Source: Atkinsonella hypoxylon
Lineage: Eukaryota > Ascomycota > Sordariomycetes > Hypocreales > Clavicipitaceae
Length of the DNA: 64,000 nt
Direction of reading: 5' to 3'
Assembly (NCBI GenBank): GCA_000729835.1
Contig: JFHB01000009.1
Span: 310,001-374,000 of the forward strand
Shown here piece by piece: positions 1-12,293 of the stretch. The notes beneath the pieces are model-generated. The model saw nothing but the letters and a program-made list of their open reading frames with translations, did not search any database and was not told the DNA's origin. Both the position numbers and the translations under genes were made by a program. Within the stretch, counting starts at the first letter, position 1, and the number at the start of each line of letters is the position of its first letter.

Positions 1-1891
1 TCAGAAATGGTGACCAGCCCTACCCGTGGACGAACACCAGAAGACGGCGGCGGGACTCGAAATTTAGCTCATCCCTTATAATTCAACCACAACTCTAGAA
101 GAGAACAAGATCGTTATGATTTTAGCAGAAAGAGGGAGACAGAATGATATGAAGATGGAACAAAATACAGTGTAAAGACAGCGGTATTTCGGATTAAACA
201 CTCTCTTATGTCTTGTTTCTTGCGAGATGTCGTCGCTCATGATACGGGAAAAACGCTCAAAATCCGGCTGCGTGAATTCTCTCCTCCACGCTGCTCCAAT
301 ACACCAGTGGACGTGGCTCTAGGATGCTCAGTCCACTTGGGAAGAACTTACGCTCTTCTTCCATTCCTGCCATGTAGGATTGCCTTGAAGCAATGCTGTT
401 GATGGTTGCCTGTCCTGATAAAGTCGAGGTTTGGGATCTTGGCTGCGCATATTCCCGTGAGGAAGAGGATGACAACCAGGATCTAACTGACGTGCGTCGA
501 CTGTGGGGTCGGCTGTGGCAAGTAGACTCAATTTGGGAGCAAGGAGACATTATGAAGAATGGAATTATGTTGAGAGAAAGGCTGTATGCAAATGGCGACG
601 TAGGTATCCGGAGTTCGGAGCAAGCTTGAGCCAGCTCAGCTGTGATTATCTTGGAATCGAAAATTTTGTCGACAGGCCTGAAGCAAGAGCACCGCAAAGT
701 CTGACGAGCTAACCCGGCCGTTGTGGCACCCAAAGGCAGAATGACCGTGGAGACTAAGTCCAGAACGAAGCTGGGAAATCGTGAAATAATAAAACAATGA
801 TGAACGACGGCCGGCGTAGACGTGGATGCAATGCAGGAGCTATTTATGGTGATCCAGAGGCCAGAAATACTCGTCGTGCAAACAAGTGAATGGCAGCAGC
901 ACCTGGCTAGCTACCCCATTCAGCACGCTCACTATATCCCGTATCGTGTTGACGGGATTTCTGCTGAGATCACATCAATTTTCAATCTAGAGGTCAAGGG
1001 AGGTGGGAATGAAGGGAATTTATTGCACAACCCCTGGGTTACGCGCGAGCCATGGCCAGGACTTACGCCATGTGGATTGATGCAGAATAAGCAAGGGACG
1101 GACTACAATCAGACTCTGTGAGTAGTTCGACGCCTGATGCCTCTGCAGGGGCCATGGCAGGGACCGGGAGAAGCACCCAGTCAGTTAAGCCCTGTCCCCT
1201 CTGCCCATGTAAATAGAGTATCAGATACCAAGTACTCGCAATTGTCTGACAATACAATTCTAAAACACGTCGACTGGTTACCAGGTAGTTAGTTAGTTGC
1301 TAGTCAAAAAGGGGGCGGTAGCTGCTTTTCAGTGATGGAGCCAGGAGTACCATGTCTCCGACTTGTTTCAAGGCACATTGCATTCCTGACACTTTTGGCG
1401 TCCCCACTCTTCCGATCCTCACAACTGAAACCTGAACGACTCCTCGCATGCAACGAACGAACTTATACATGCAAAGTATGCATCATGTGCTCTAGGCCTT
1501 AGGTAGGCACCTGGGTAGGTAGGTAGGGTACTATCTGGTAGGTTAGTCATTATGACGGTCGCTTGGAGCACTGAGCGTAGCGCACCACCCAAAACATCGC
1601 CTAAGGAGTGAGGCACAACAACATCTCTGGCCAGAGCCAGTAAAAGTTGAATGTGCGCGCTACACACTCCAACTCAGCACAACAAGTTTTCAATGTTTAT
1701 CACAAAACAGACAGCGGCACCCAAGCGTTGTACAGCGTCAATTATAACGACAAATCTCACACTTAAATGCGCTACCCATTCGTTCACCAAACGATGATGA
1801 ATTCTATGCGACTCTTGAAGATATCATCACCGTGAGCATCCTCTCCAATGGACTCGATCCAGATTCTCGACCGACATATTCACTTGGCGTG
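1..1891. other. intergenic, no assignable gene
   Basis: No stretch here reads as a recognisable protein. The longest open frame is 257-733 on the minus strand (158 residues), rich in Ser and Arg and without a family signature, so I do not call it a gene. A TAGGTAGG-type repeat tract lies near 1500-1530. The right end is the 3' flank of the calcium channel gene. Confidence 0.5.
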
Positions 1892-4800
1892 CTAACCAAG
1901 GTCCCCGAATCGATAGGAACCCCTGTCGGGTCTCCGCAAGGTAGCACTTCGTCGGATGCTTTCTATCCATATAGAGTCATCCAGCATATCCCGAGCTTCA
2001 ATAGAAACGACAGAACTCTCACGTTCCCGCGACTCAGCTACAGGATGAGACTGAGTTTCAGGCTCATATAACTCAAAACTGAAGCCAGAAGTGCTTCCTT
2101 GACGAGAAGTTTTGGCCTCTGATGACTGAGGATAGCTGAGGGGATGCTGATATGTGGTGTCATGGAGACTTATATCCGTCGATTGTAAGCTATTCTGGCG
2201 ACTAGGACTTTCTCCAGCGCTCAAATATGTCCATCGAGGCTGATCATCCGTGTGTTCATGATTCATATCCCCTGCGTCGTGACTGGAATCATCATCTACT
2301 AGGATATGAGGTATCGCGAGTTGTGGAATGGTGGAAATTCGGGAAGCCCGTTTCGTCTCCATATGCTTCTTGAATTTTCTCGACCAGTAACTAAAAGGAT
2401 ACGAAATATATTCGTTATTAGCTATCATTCCCTATCTTATCTCAGGAATTTTCAAGACTACTCACAGAGTATCAAAAAATCCTTGAACAACTTTGCGTCG
2501 AATTTCTTCATCAACACGCTGTAATCTGGCCCTTCGTCGTAGGAATTCTTCTAACCTGTGCACAGTTAGTCCCTTGATTTTCTTGTCGAGAAAAGAAAAT
2601 CACAAGTAGTTAATAGCAACTCACTTCAAACTTTTATTGTCATTGATAATATTGTAATGAGCGAGAATCAACAGTACGTCGGTGAAGGCTATGCCTTTAT
2701 CTGGATCAGCCGACACAAGGACTTCCCCGAAGAATATCTTGAACCGGTGACGTCTTTTGCGTATGCTTTCCACGTCTAGTTGTGACAACCGTTGATTCAA
2801 CCTATCCAGATTGATATCGCTGTGAATACTGGTCGTGGGACTAGACATGTGTCGAGCTGGATTCGAGTTGCCACGGACGTCTTCAAGAATTTGAGAAATA
2901 GAGTCTTCTGGTTGATAGATTCTCATTTGAAATATTCCAGAAAGCTCTCCAAGAAGTCTTGGGAATTGTTGCTTGGAAATGAACCCCGTTCCGGCTGGGT
3001 CCACGCTCCGCCAAGCTTCTTTGAATCGTCGAATTTCGTCTCGATCAACGACAGACATGCCGCTTGACCATTGATAGACATAGCTAAAACTCTCGTAGAT
3101 AAGAGAGACGAACAGGTTGACGAAAATGTACATGCTAATGATGTTCCACGCAACAAAGAGAAATCGTGCCCAGGCTTTACTGCCACAGTCGCTGTCAAAA
3201 AACTTGCTCTCTTCGACACATAGAGGTGGTCGAATCTCGGCATAATCTTCCATGATTTGGTTCCAACCTTCACCAAGACTCATTCTAAACAGTAAGATCA
3301 GTGCTTTGGGTACACTGCGGAAGTTGATGTCGGCTGTTTCGTTAGCTCCAAAGCGGGTTAGGCTAAATGCCTGCGTCAGAGCAATTGCAAAAACGAGGAA
3401 GCAGATCAGCCAGGTGGCCAGCAAATTGCCTATAGTCGTCAAGCTAGCTGCTGCGGTTTTGAATAGTTGATCCAATGCATCATTTCGCGGTATCAAAAGT
3501 AACACGATGGCTACAAGGAAGAATTTGTGCAGTTGAACTGAGGTATCTGCTGTCGAATCCACTATCATCAACGCCACGGTAGCAATGAGTGCGCCGGGCA
3601 CGGAGACAAGGGAATAAAGATCCCATGAGCTTTTGCGAAAGCGTGCCCATCCGAGGCCAATTATCCGAATGGCAATGTTGCTCAAATATATAAGAATGCA
3701 TAGGAAGAAGAGAGCCTCGCGAGTTTTAGTCCACCAAAATGGTTCAGCACTGAATTCTATCATGAGAAGCACCAGATGAAACACAAGGACAATGGTAACG
3801 GCTTGGTACCACTTTCCACGCTTCTCGATCGCCCTTTTGCGACACCACTTTTTCCAGCTTTTCTCGCTATCATTATAAGAGCTTTTGGATGGCGATATCT
3901 GACGTAGCAACTTGCGAAGTTCCAACCAAGACCGTTGCTCGGCTGTAAGAAATGCCACTCCCGTCTGTTCAGTATAGTTTCTCATGAAAACCGAGATGAA
4001 CAGCGTGAGTACAAAGACGGTACCCATCAGGTTGAAGATAACAAAGAAGAGCGCATTGCCTGGCGCAGCCACTTCTTGAGGTTGCATGCCGCGGCCCACA
4101 ATCGCCTGGGCAGCAAAAGACACGTCGGTCCAGCCTTCTTGACTAACAATTTGAAATAGGGTAAAAAGAGATGATCCAAAATCATCAAAATTGAAGTATG
4201 AATTGGAAGCGACACGTGGTGCCAGCATGAGCCAATCGTCCTTGAAGGGCGAGCTGTTATACTCACCGAAGCAAGCACTGAGAGTTTCTACATTGTTGGA
4301 GTCATTGCAACTAATCATTAACCCATTGAATAGGTTTAGTCCGTAGATCGCAAAAGGTATGAGCAGTGACAAGGAAATGAGTGCAGCCTATATTTATGAC
4401 AGTTAGACCGCGTTCCATAAATGCACAAAGGAATCTTACCCCTGTAAGCTTCCACCAACCAACAATAATCAAAGAGTGGAATGTGTCCCTAGCGCTATCG
4501 CTCACATTGAGTAAGCGAAGAGCTCGAAGAGCTTTGAACGCCCCAACAGCTCTTGATATAGCGCCATCATTGATCAACAGCGTGATCACGTTGATCCACA
4601 GGGTCACTAGCACAATGCCGTCTATGAAACCCCACGAACTGCGCATGTATGCATTAGGCGTCCAAAAAAGCCCGTCCGCGATGCTTTTTATGATCGCTTC
4701 GATTGTGAAGATGGAAGTGAATGCCAGGTCTGTCCATACATACCAGTTCCAACTGTTCGAGGGGTGGCGTTCCTTGTATCCTTTCTGATAGAGTGGCGTT

Positions 4801-7800
4801 GTCACACAAGCTAGAATGACCATAGCTACCACGACAGCATATACGAAAGCTGAGAATGAGTACCAGACTATCTTGTTTGGTTCCACTCCATCAAATCGCT
4901 CTGGGCCTCTCGCTGGTCCAACAATTCGCTGACACAAACGACGGACGGGGTTTTTCGGCTTGAATATATAGAGTGAGTCATTGTATCGTGGATGGCGCGC
5001 GAGATATTCCCGTTGGGCTTTTCGCCTCGCAGATGTTGCAGAGACAGCTTGTCTGGCCATCTGACGTGGGTCCAGAGTATCATTTGGCCCATCAAACCGA
5101 AAGTTGGAATAAAACGGGTTTGGATCCTTGTTTTTTCCTTTATTCATCAGTCGTTTCCAGAATTTCGCAACGATGCCCGGCTGGACGTCGTCACCGAACA
5201 ACGTCGTTGTACTCCTCCGAGGAACGCCTGTTCCATTATCATCAGGGCGTTCTTCAGAGTAATCGTCAAGAAAATCCCGTACCACGGCATCCTTAAGGAG
5301 CATTTCTATCATAGCCGGTCCGTAATCCAATGGGTCTCGGCGTCGACGAGATCTTCGGAGACTGAAAATGGTGGACAAAGACAAGTTGCTAGGGTTATGC
5401 CCTAACTCTTTCCTCTGTAGGAAAGCTTTCACTTGTTCCAACCGTTTTTCGTCTTCTGAGACGTCGAAATTTTCTTGAATAACAGCAATAAACATATTAA
5501 CAAGAATAAAAAAAGCAAGTATGAACCAGCCGATAAGGAATATTGCACCGATCCAGCCGGTATGAAATTCCTTCAAGTGAGAAGTGACTGAATACAATAT
5601 GTCGGTCCAGTTTTCGCTGGAGAGTATCTGGTACATGCCAAGAAACGAGTTGTATATATTGTAGAAGGAGATTCTGCGGAATTGCCCATCCTCGTTCATA
5701 GGGATTTGGCCACGGAAGAGCTGTGACGCAAGTATTGCAACAAGAAATGTCATCAGAAATACAAAAAGCATCAGGTTTGCGATACCTGCGGCATTTCCAA
5801 GCACGAGCAAAATAAGCTTGCGAGTCACCGGAACAGCAAGCACAATTCTATAAACCCGGAGAATTTGAAATACCGTAAGCCACTGGTATACTCTAGTCCC
5901 ATTAATCGGCGGGATGAGTATTAAAGTCGTTACGATAGCCAGACTAAGGTCAAATAGATTGCGCCAACTCCGGTGAAACCCACGCCAATCCGTAGCTAGT
6001 CTAATGACGAGATCTATATCGAGGAGAACAGTCGTGATAATCTCGGCGTGGAAGATGAAGTTCTCTCGGGTATTTGGCATTCTGAAACTCCTGAAAGACT
6101 GACAGAGCAGGCCAAATGCTATCACCAAGATCCAAAATGGCGAGCTCATGTCATAGATTCGTCGCAATTTTGAAGTGCTGCGAAGCCGGTCGTCTTGATG
6201 AGGGTGGACGAATGTTTCTGCTTCGGCGGTGAACGCGCTAGACTTGCTCTCTTCTCTGATCACTTGAAAGGAAGAAGTGATCACGGCAATAAGAAGATTT
6301 GTCAGCCATAATAACATGATCATGATCCCGGCCCCAAAGAACAAGGCGGCTTGCAAGTAATCTGACGCCATTGTGTGATACATCAGGTCGGAAAACGTAT
6401 TGGCACTCATAATGACGAATACAAGCTCTAGCGAGTTGGCAATGTTGTCAAAATTAACCGTACCGTTATATGGATTGTGTTGCTGGAGGCAGATCGAGCC
6501 ACGAGGACAAATGAACCCTTTTCCATCAGCGGCACCATTGACCAGGTCGTCCAAGGAATTGCTCGTGGTTAGTTTGACCCACGGTAGAGTTTTTCCTGTT
6601 TGGTTGTCTAAATACCCTCCACAAAACTCCATACTATTGGTATATGATGCCGACAAGTTCTTGGGGTCCAACGGATCAAGCCAAACACACTGACGGGCCA
6701 AACTGGATTTGAAACTTTGTATGCCGATGATGGCAAAGAGCAGCCAAAAGAAGCCAACCAAGAAAGCAATTCGAACAAGTAAAGGCGCCGCTTTTTTAAG
6801 ACTTCTTAGAATAATCTGCAGCCCTGGAGAGATTAGTGAACAGTGCATAGCATGAGCGTATCACCAGGGTCAATCTTACCGCAGTACCATGAGTTAATGC
6901 TAGGAGCCTTAATATACGCAAACAGCTGAGCATCTTAAAAAGGTATATACGGCGCTGACTCTCAACACCTGTTAAACCTAGGGAAAGAGAGATCCAAAAC
7001 GAGACAACAGCGACGAAATCCAATCGATTGAACGAATGCCGGAGGAAGGCCCGGCGAGCCAGCTGATACCGTTGTTGCTCCTCAACTGTCACGGGCAGCG
7101 ACTGCTGACCTTGCATCAACGTCGTGAAGGACCGTGAGAAGGCTGACTGTTGTGGTTCCAGTTGTCGATGTTCTTTGATGGACTTTTTCCGCTGCGGCCG
7201 AAACGCCGTTCTGTACTGTTCGACAATCGCCGCACGTATTCCTTTTTGTCGATCTATAGTGCTATATTCGGCTGCGTTCAGAAAGAAACCGGAAACAACG
7301 ACACGAGCTAGCAGTTCCAGTGTGAATACTATAAAGAGGCCCAGCAGAACCCAATCTATTGACTGCTTTCCCCATTGTTCAGGACGCTCGTTACCTGAGA
7401 TGAAGACATTAGGCGCCGACTCTACCGCAAGTAGAATCGCTTGGAGAACGATGAGAATCAGGATGAAAGGCTCAGTGTAAGGATTAACCAAGAGATCGCA
7501 TAACCATAACCTTAGTCGGCTCTCGGAGGAAAAAAGTCCTAGAGAGTGTCCTTTGAGCAGACTCACGTTTGCAACATGAGTTGGCGAATCTCTGGTTTCA
7601 CCCGAAGCCTGACCTTTTTCGGGCGTCAGATGCATTGTTTGCGAATGGAAGGCTGCGTCGCCGAGCACCGAAATGACAGGATCACAATCATGGTTGTTAA
7701 GACAAGCATCCCGCGGCGAGCGAGAACGATATCTGGTTGATTGAAGATCAACGGCCTCGCTTTCACCGCTAATATTGACCACCCGCTGTGACATGGCTCG

Positions 7801-8472
7801 TACAATAGAGCCTGCGCGGGACAAGGCACCAGAAGTTGAAGATGCGCGAGAAACTCGGCAGTCGGTAGGGTTCAAAGATCCACCATATCCTGATTGCCTT
7901 CCACTATACATCTCATCAGGGTTCTGAAGATGTTGCCCCAAACTATCAGATGGACGAGCCTTAGCTGCGCCACCTCCCATGTCTGACACCGTATGGAAGC
8001 TATCACGACGTCTGTCATCTTCGCCAGCCGACAGAGACCTTGATATAGGCTGAACACCTAAAGTCAGAGGTGTTCTGTCGGAGTCACTGGGATCAGCATG
8101 TGGAGTCACTCCAACATATACCGAGCCGTCAAATGTATCATCGAACCGTTGAATGTCATCGTTTTGGCCGAAGGTAAACCCGTGAAACTCTGGTGGCAGC
8201 GCAGACTGCAGCACAGTCGATTCTGTAGGTAGATCTGCGCCACCCCTAAAATTAGACGAGGATGATGAGTTACACCAGTACTTTGACATAGTTTGGCTAT
8301 CGTCAACGCTTGACGAGCCGGAAACTGAATGTTGTTGAAGTTGGGAAGCTGACGGGCCATGCCCCTCCTGATCAGTTGTTATATTGCGGCCCGATGCAGA
8401 AATTTGGTGTCGAAGCGCGATGGACTGACGACGATGCGATTGCTCGCCATCATTGAGCCTATTTGAAGCCAT
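1892..8472 (-). CDS. cch1: voltage-gated calcium channel alpha-1 subunit CCH1
   Basis: Pore-forming subunit of the fungal high-affinity plasma-membrane Ca2+ channel, which acts with MID1. Model: exons 8472-6880, 6815-4440, 4387-2625, 2555-2466 and 2390-1892, giving 2106 residues, normal for the family. The N-terminal ~330 residues are Ser-rich and cytoplasmic; four six-helix repeats follow, the first S1 helix near residue 334. The pore loops carry the selectivity positions N (MSANTFSD, ~670), E (SSENWTD, ~932), E (SQEGWTD, ~1407) and E (SLGEGWNQ, ~1696), the N/E/E/E pattern known for fungal Cch1 rather than the animal E/E/E/E. An EF-hand-like stretch (DPAGTGFISKQQF) follows repeat IV near residue 1790. 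Introns are 52-75 bases and all preserve phase. The 3' exon encodes a hydrophilic tail and is the least certain part. Confidence 0.95.
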
Positions 8473-8914
8473 AGATCAGTAGTAGTTTATTGGTACAAGA
8501 ACGACTATGTGGTGAAGACCCGGGCTAGCATCACGATGTCGGAATTGCTATTCCGAAAGAAACAGAAGAAACATGGTTCGGCGGTGCTGGACGGAAGAGG
8601 ATTAACGAAATTAAGGGAGGCGTTTACTGAAGCAAAGTTCATTCTCCGCAACCGTCCCAAGAGAGTGCGTGCAGAAGATCTATTCGTGAAAAAGCTGTAA
8701 AGTTAGAATCTGCGACGCATCATACGTATACGTAGTTCGAACAGCTACACAGTGCATGTATTAGTAAGACTAGATGTACACTTCTGTACCGATCCACTTG
8801 TCTTCGCTGGCTTAGTGCGACTTGTCAGTAATACCATCAACATCTAAAAAGCCCTCGTGTGCGAAGCAGCTTTGAAACTCGTACCGTTCCTAGTACATAT
8901 TAGTATATATTGTC

Positions 8915-9200
8915 ATCCCTTTACCAGTGCGAAGGCAACAAAAGGGTCATGAATCAACGGTTTTATCATCAGGGCCAAGGGGAGTTGAAGGCACTTCGAA
9001 CTGCATCTGGATCCTATTACAGTAGAAGTATCCGCAACCTTAGAATGCACATACAAATTACCTGGAACCCACTCTAGATACACTCGAAATATATACCTCC
9101 TAGGCACCCTAAGCTCTACCCATTCCAGAAGTACCGCCGATGTATTGGAAGACGAGTGTGTCCCGTGACCAAAGTGTAGCCTTCGCACTGGCAAAGGGAT
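8915..9200. mobile_element. non-autonomous TIR element (MITE), copy A
   Basis: The left end ATCCCTTTACCAGTGCGAAG (from 8915) and the reverse complement of the right end, ATCCCTTTGCCAGTGCGAAG (ending at 9200), match at all but one of the first 20 positions. Similarity continues weakly inward (GGCAAC against GGCTAC). The element is 286 bases long with no coding capacity. It is flanked by GTC at 8912-8914 and 9201-9203, a possible 3-base target duplication. It resembles the element at 23726. Confidence 0.8.
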
Positions 9201-9250
9201 GTCTTTGGTTTGAACGACGACGCTTGTCGGTACGGAAATATTAGTCTTGA

Positions 9251-9285
9251 GTACCTATCTACCTAGGTACTTACCTCCTGGTAAG
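9251..9285. repeat. CCTAGGTA-type intergenic repeat
   Basis: A run of overlapping palindromic CCTAGGTA/TACCTACC units, one of about nine such clusters in the window, all outside coding exons. Confidence 0.6.
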
Positions 9286-9572
9286 TGCCCATAGCTAGCT
9301 TGATCTAACCCCGCCCTCTCGTTCACCAGGCGGTATCACTTGTATCACCAATTTATTATTAACGGCGCTTGGTCTTGGTGTGAGGTAGTCCATCACATCC
9401 CTCTGGCAGTTGTAAGACCTCAGTAAGGTTACGAGCAGGGTAATAGACCAATGAGGAGATGGCTGAGTGAGAAGTACTTAATTCTATATTGGAACATCAC
9501 TATGATTAAAGTCCTAGCAGTTTCCGGGTGCACAAAGTGGCACACTGCATATAGGGCAGCCGTAGCGATATG

Positions 9573-9606
9573 CTACCTACCTACGGAGTACCTAGGTAGG
9601 TACCTG
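9573..9606. repeat. CCTAGGTA-type intergenic repeat
   Basis: CTACCTACCTACGG is followed by TACCTAGGTAGGTACC. This is the most regular of the dispersed palindromic clusters and lies about 530 bases upstream of the PHD-finger gene. Confidence 0.6.
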
Positions 9607-10138
9607 AAATACCGGGTATTTTAATAAGTGTGTGGGTCCGTGTCGTGCCTGAGGCCTTACGACTGCCGAAAGGATAGATTCTCCTATTCTGAACCACCTC
9701 ATTGGGTCCAAATCTGCTGCGCTCATTTCCACGCTTTGAACTTTGAAGGCTAGCAAAGTCTGGGGGGCATTGTATGAACTTTCAGCCCTTCAAATGTTGC
9801 TATCAATCTCCGACTGTAGACGCCAGCCGTCACACTCCTAAGAAATACCAGTCATGAAGGAAAACTATGTGCTTGGTACAAATAACTGTTAACGCCAGCG
9901 TTTGAGAGATATTGTCAGCTATCACTTGAGATCCTTGTTGGTCTGACATGTCACTTGCTAGGTATGTGCCAAGGACTCCATAATGACCTAAAGCGTCATT
10001 TACTTTTGCATGTGTGGCGCGTTCTACTTTCCACGCCCCCCCCTGTTCGCATTCACAATTCGGCGGAAAATGTGCCAATAAGCATTGCTGAGAAATTATT
10101 GACCTTCAAACCAGCTTCTCGATCAGCAAACGGTCGTG

Positions 10139-12293
10139 ATGCCCTCGCGCAGAACCATGGACTCTTGTCCTCTAAATGGTGAGGGGAAAGACGCTTCGAC
10201 GATTCTCAACCGCATCCGCAACATGTGGCAATTTGCCAATTTGTGCCAGTGGATCTACATATTTGGCAAAGCTGCCAAGATTGACGACTCTCTTGACATC
10301 GAGGTAACCACAACATTCGTCAGTGTTTAATTTGGACTTTCACATCTACTGACTGTGTCTCCCTTATTGGGCAGGACCTTGAGATGGCATGCTTGAAGCC
10401 GCAATCCGAGCTGCTCCAAGATATAGCTCTCGCGCTGCTGAAGCTTGTATCGCCCCATCGAGGATTAACGTGAGCACTTCAAGCGCTGATAAGTGGCTGC
10501 TACCCTACTCCTCTTCCCAGCTAATTTCCGAACAAAAGGCCCGACATTCTCGATGACCAGCTTCGGAAACAATATCTGTGCAAAGCTCCTAACGACAACC
10601 CTTTCGGCGATGAGGACAATCCCTGGACCTTTGCCGCCCTGGACGTGTTTCAAAAGGCACGAAGGCTATCGGTCAAGCTGTCCTTCTACACGCATGTCTA
10701 GATTTCTCAGCTAACGGATTTATAATATCCAGATTCAAGTCCTACAGAAGTTGACACAATGGATCATGAGTTATCCAGAACGAATACGAGATAAGATGTC
10801 TGAACAAAAAGACATCGATCAAACAGAATGGGTATTTTCATGTGCCTAAGCTAGGCATTAAATCTATTTCTAACGAAACTATGTAGCGAATTGAACCGTA
10901 CGGCTGGGATTCTCGAGACCGTGTCTATTACGTTTTGGACGACAATAGACTATACCGGTTCACGGAGCCTGCGGCAATAACGCTGACGCTCAAAATGAAA
11001 CCGGCCAGTAAACGCCACAATGGAGCCCGTCGAACTAGCCGGCGGCATTGTGCTGCTTCCTCCAGAGAAGCTGGTGATGAGCATCTAGTTGGCGATGGGC
11101 CCAGATATACCTCTGAACTTGATAATGGTCTCGGTGGTGGCAAATGGGAGTGTATTGGCGTGACAGTACAAGATTTACGCGAATTTATTGAAACTCTGTC
11201 GCGGACCTGTGATGAGAATGAGGATATTTTGAGGAAACGGTTGGAGAAATACTTGCTGCCAATTCTCGAGAAGCATGAGGAGTCCATGAAACGGAAACAG
11301 ATGCAACGCGAACGTGAGCTTCTCAATCTATCCAAGCTTGCTAATGCGAAACGATCGAGCCGCATAGCGGACAAGGTGGAAAGACAAAAACATGATGATG
11401 AGGAAAGAGAAAAACAACGTCAGAAACTAGAGATCGAGCAAGCTGAAAGACGCGAGAAGATATCCCAGATGAAAGCCGAACAAGAGCGCGAGTTCAGGGC
11501 CTTCTCTCGTCAGCGGCGCTTGAAAGAGAGAGAAGCTCGACGTAGACGACACGAGGAAGAATTATTGCATTTGTCTGAAGGCAGCAAAAGTGCACAAAAA
11601 ACAGCACGTGTTTCCGAACGAAGAATCCGGGTCGAAATCGAAAGAAAAAGACAAGCACTCAGAGATATTGATCAAGAGGAAGAAGACTGGATCTTTGATT
11701 GTACATGTGGGCTTTACGGTCATGTGGATGATGGCACTCACAGCATCGCTTGTGAAAGGTGCAATATCTGGCAACACAGCAAGTGTGTGGGAATCAGTGA
11801 AAAAGAAGCAGAGCAACCTGAGTTTCATTTCATATGTCAAGCTTGCCGGCACCGCAAAGAAGAACAAAGCAGAACTCCCAAGTCTGTCATAAAACTGAAG
11901 ATCAGACCTTCTAATGTCACAACGAGTGCCTCGCAAAGCAAGGAACAACGCCTTTCGTTAGCAAGCTCAGGCGAAATGAGAGCATTGTTAGCTCAGGATC
12001 GTCCCACAGAAGGCCAAGCGCCCTTGTATCAGAACAAGGAACTGCGACAAGTCTGCGACAGCGAGCATTCTGTTGAGGCGATGGTGTCTTCACAGGATTC
12101 AAAGAACTGCGACCACGCAGCGACCAAGGAAGCCCAAGACACCATCTCTGACGGCACTTCCAAAATGCACGGTCGTGTAGGTAAATCGGCAAACCGAAAT
12201 TCCGCTGCTCATACTTCATCTGACCAGGTTGCCACTGAAGCCGATCATTTACAGACCGGCACGGTGGCTCAAACTCGTGACATTGATACTTAG
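10139..12293 (+). CDS. DDT/WHIM and PHD-finger chromatin protein
   Basis: Probable nuclear chromatin-remodelling accessory factor, resembling fungal PHD-finger proteins related in layout to RSF1/CECR2. Exons: 10139-10303, 10375-10469, 10539-10656 (or 10671), 10733-10831 and 10887-12293, giving 627 or 632 residues. The first ~150 residues resemble a DDT-like helical region (WQFANLCQWIYIFGKAAKID). A WHIM-like motif follows (RIEPYGWDSRDRVYYVLDD, ending LYR). A long charged coiled coil comes next, then a C4HC3 PHD finger with the pairs CTC, CERC, HSKC and CQAC. The C-terminal ~130 residues are polar and poorly conserved. The start could also be ATG 10157. The third donor is ambiguous between GC (10657) and GT (10672). 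Function is inferred from domains only. Confidence 0.85.

Larger units (their letters stand above)
8473..10138. other. intergenic between cch1 and the PHD-finger gene
   Basis: This is the shared 5' region of two divergent genes. It holds an inverted-repeat element (8915-9200) and two clusters of CCTAGGTA-type repeats (about 9251-9285 and 9573-9606). A basic 54-residue frame beginning at ATG 8536 and ending at 8700 lies just upstream of cch1; I recognise nothing in it and do not call it a gene. Confidence 0.5.

Noticed and set aside
257..733. 158-residue minus-strand open frame
   Set aside because: No family motif, no signal or membrane segment, overlapping open frames in other phases; typical of random open sequence in balanced-composition DNA.
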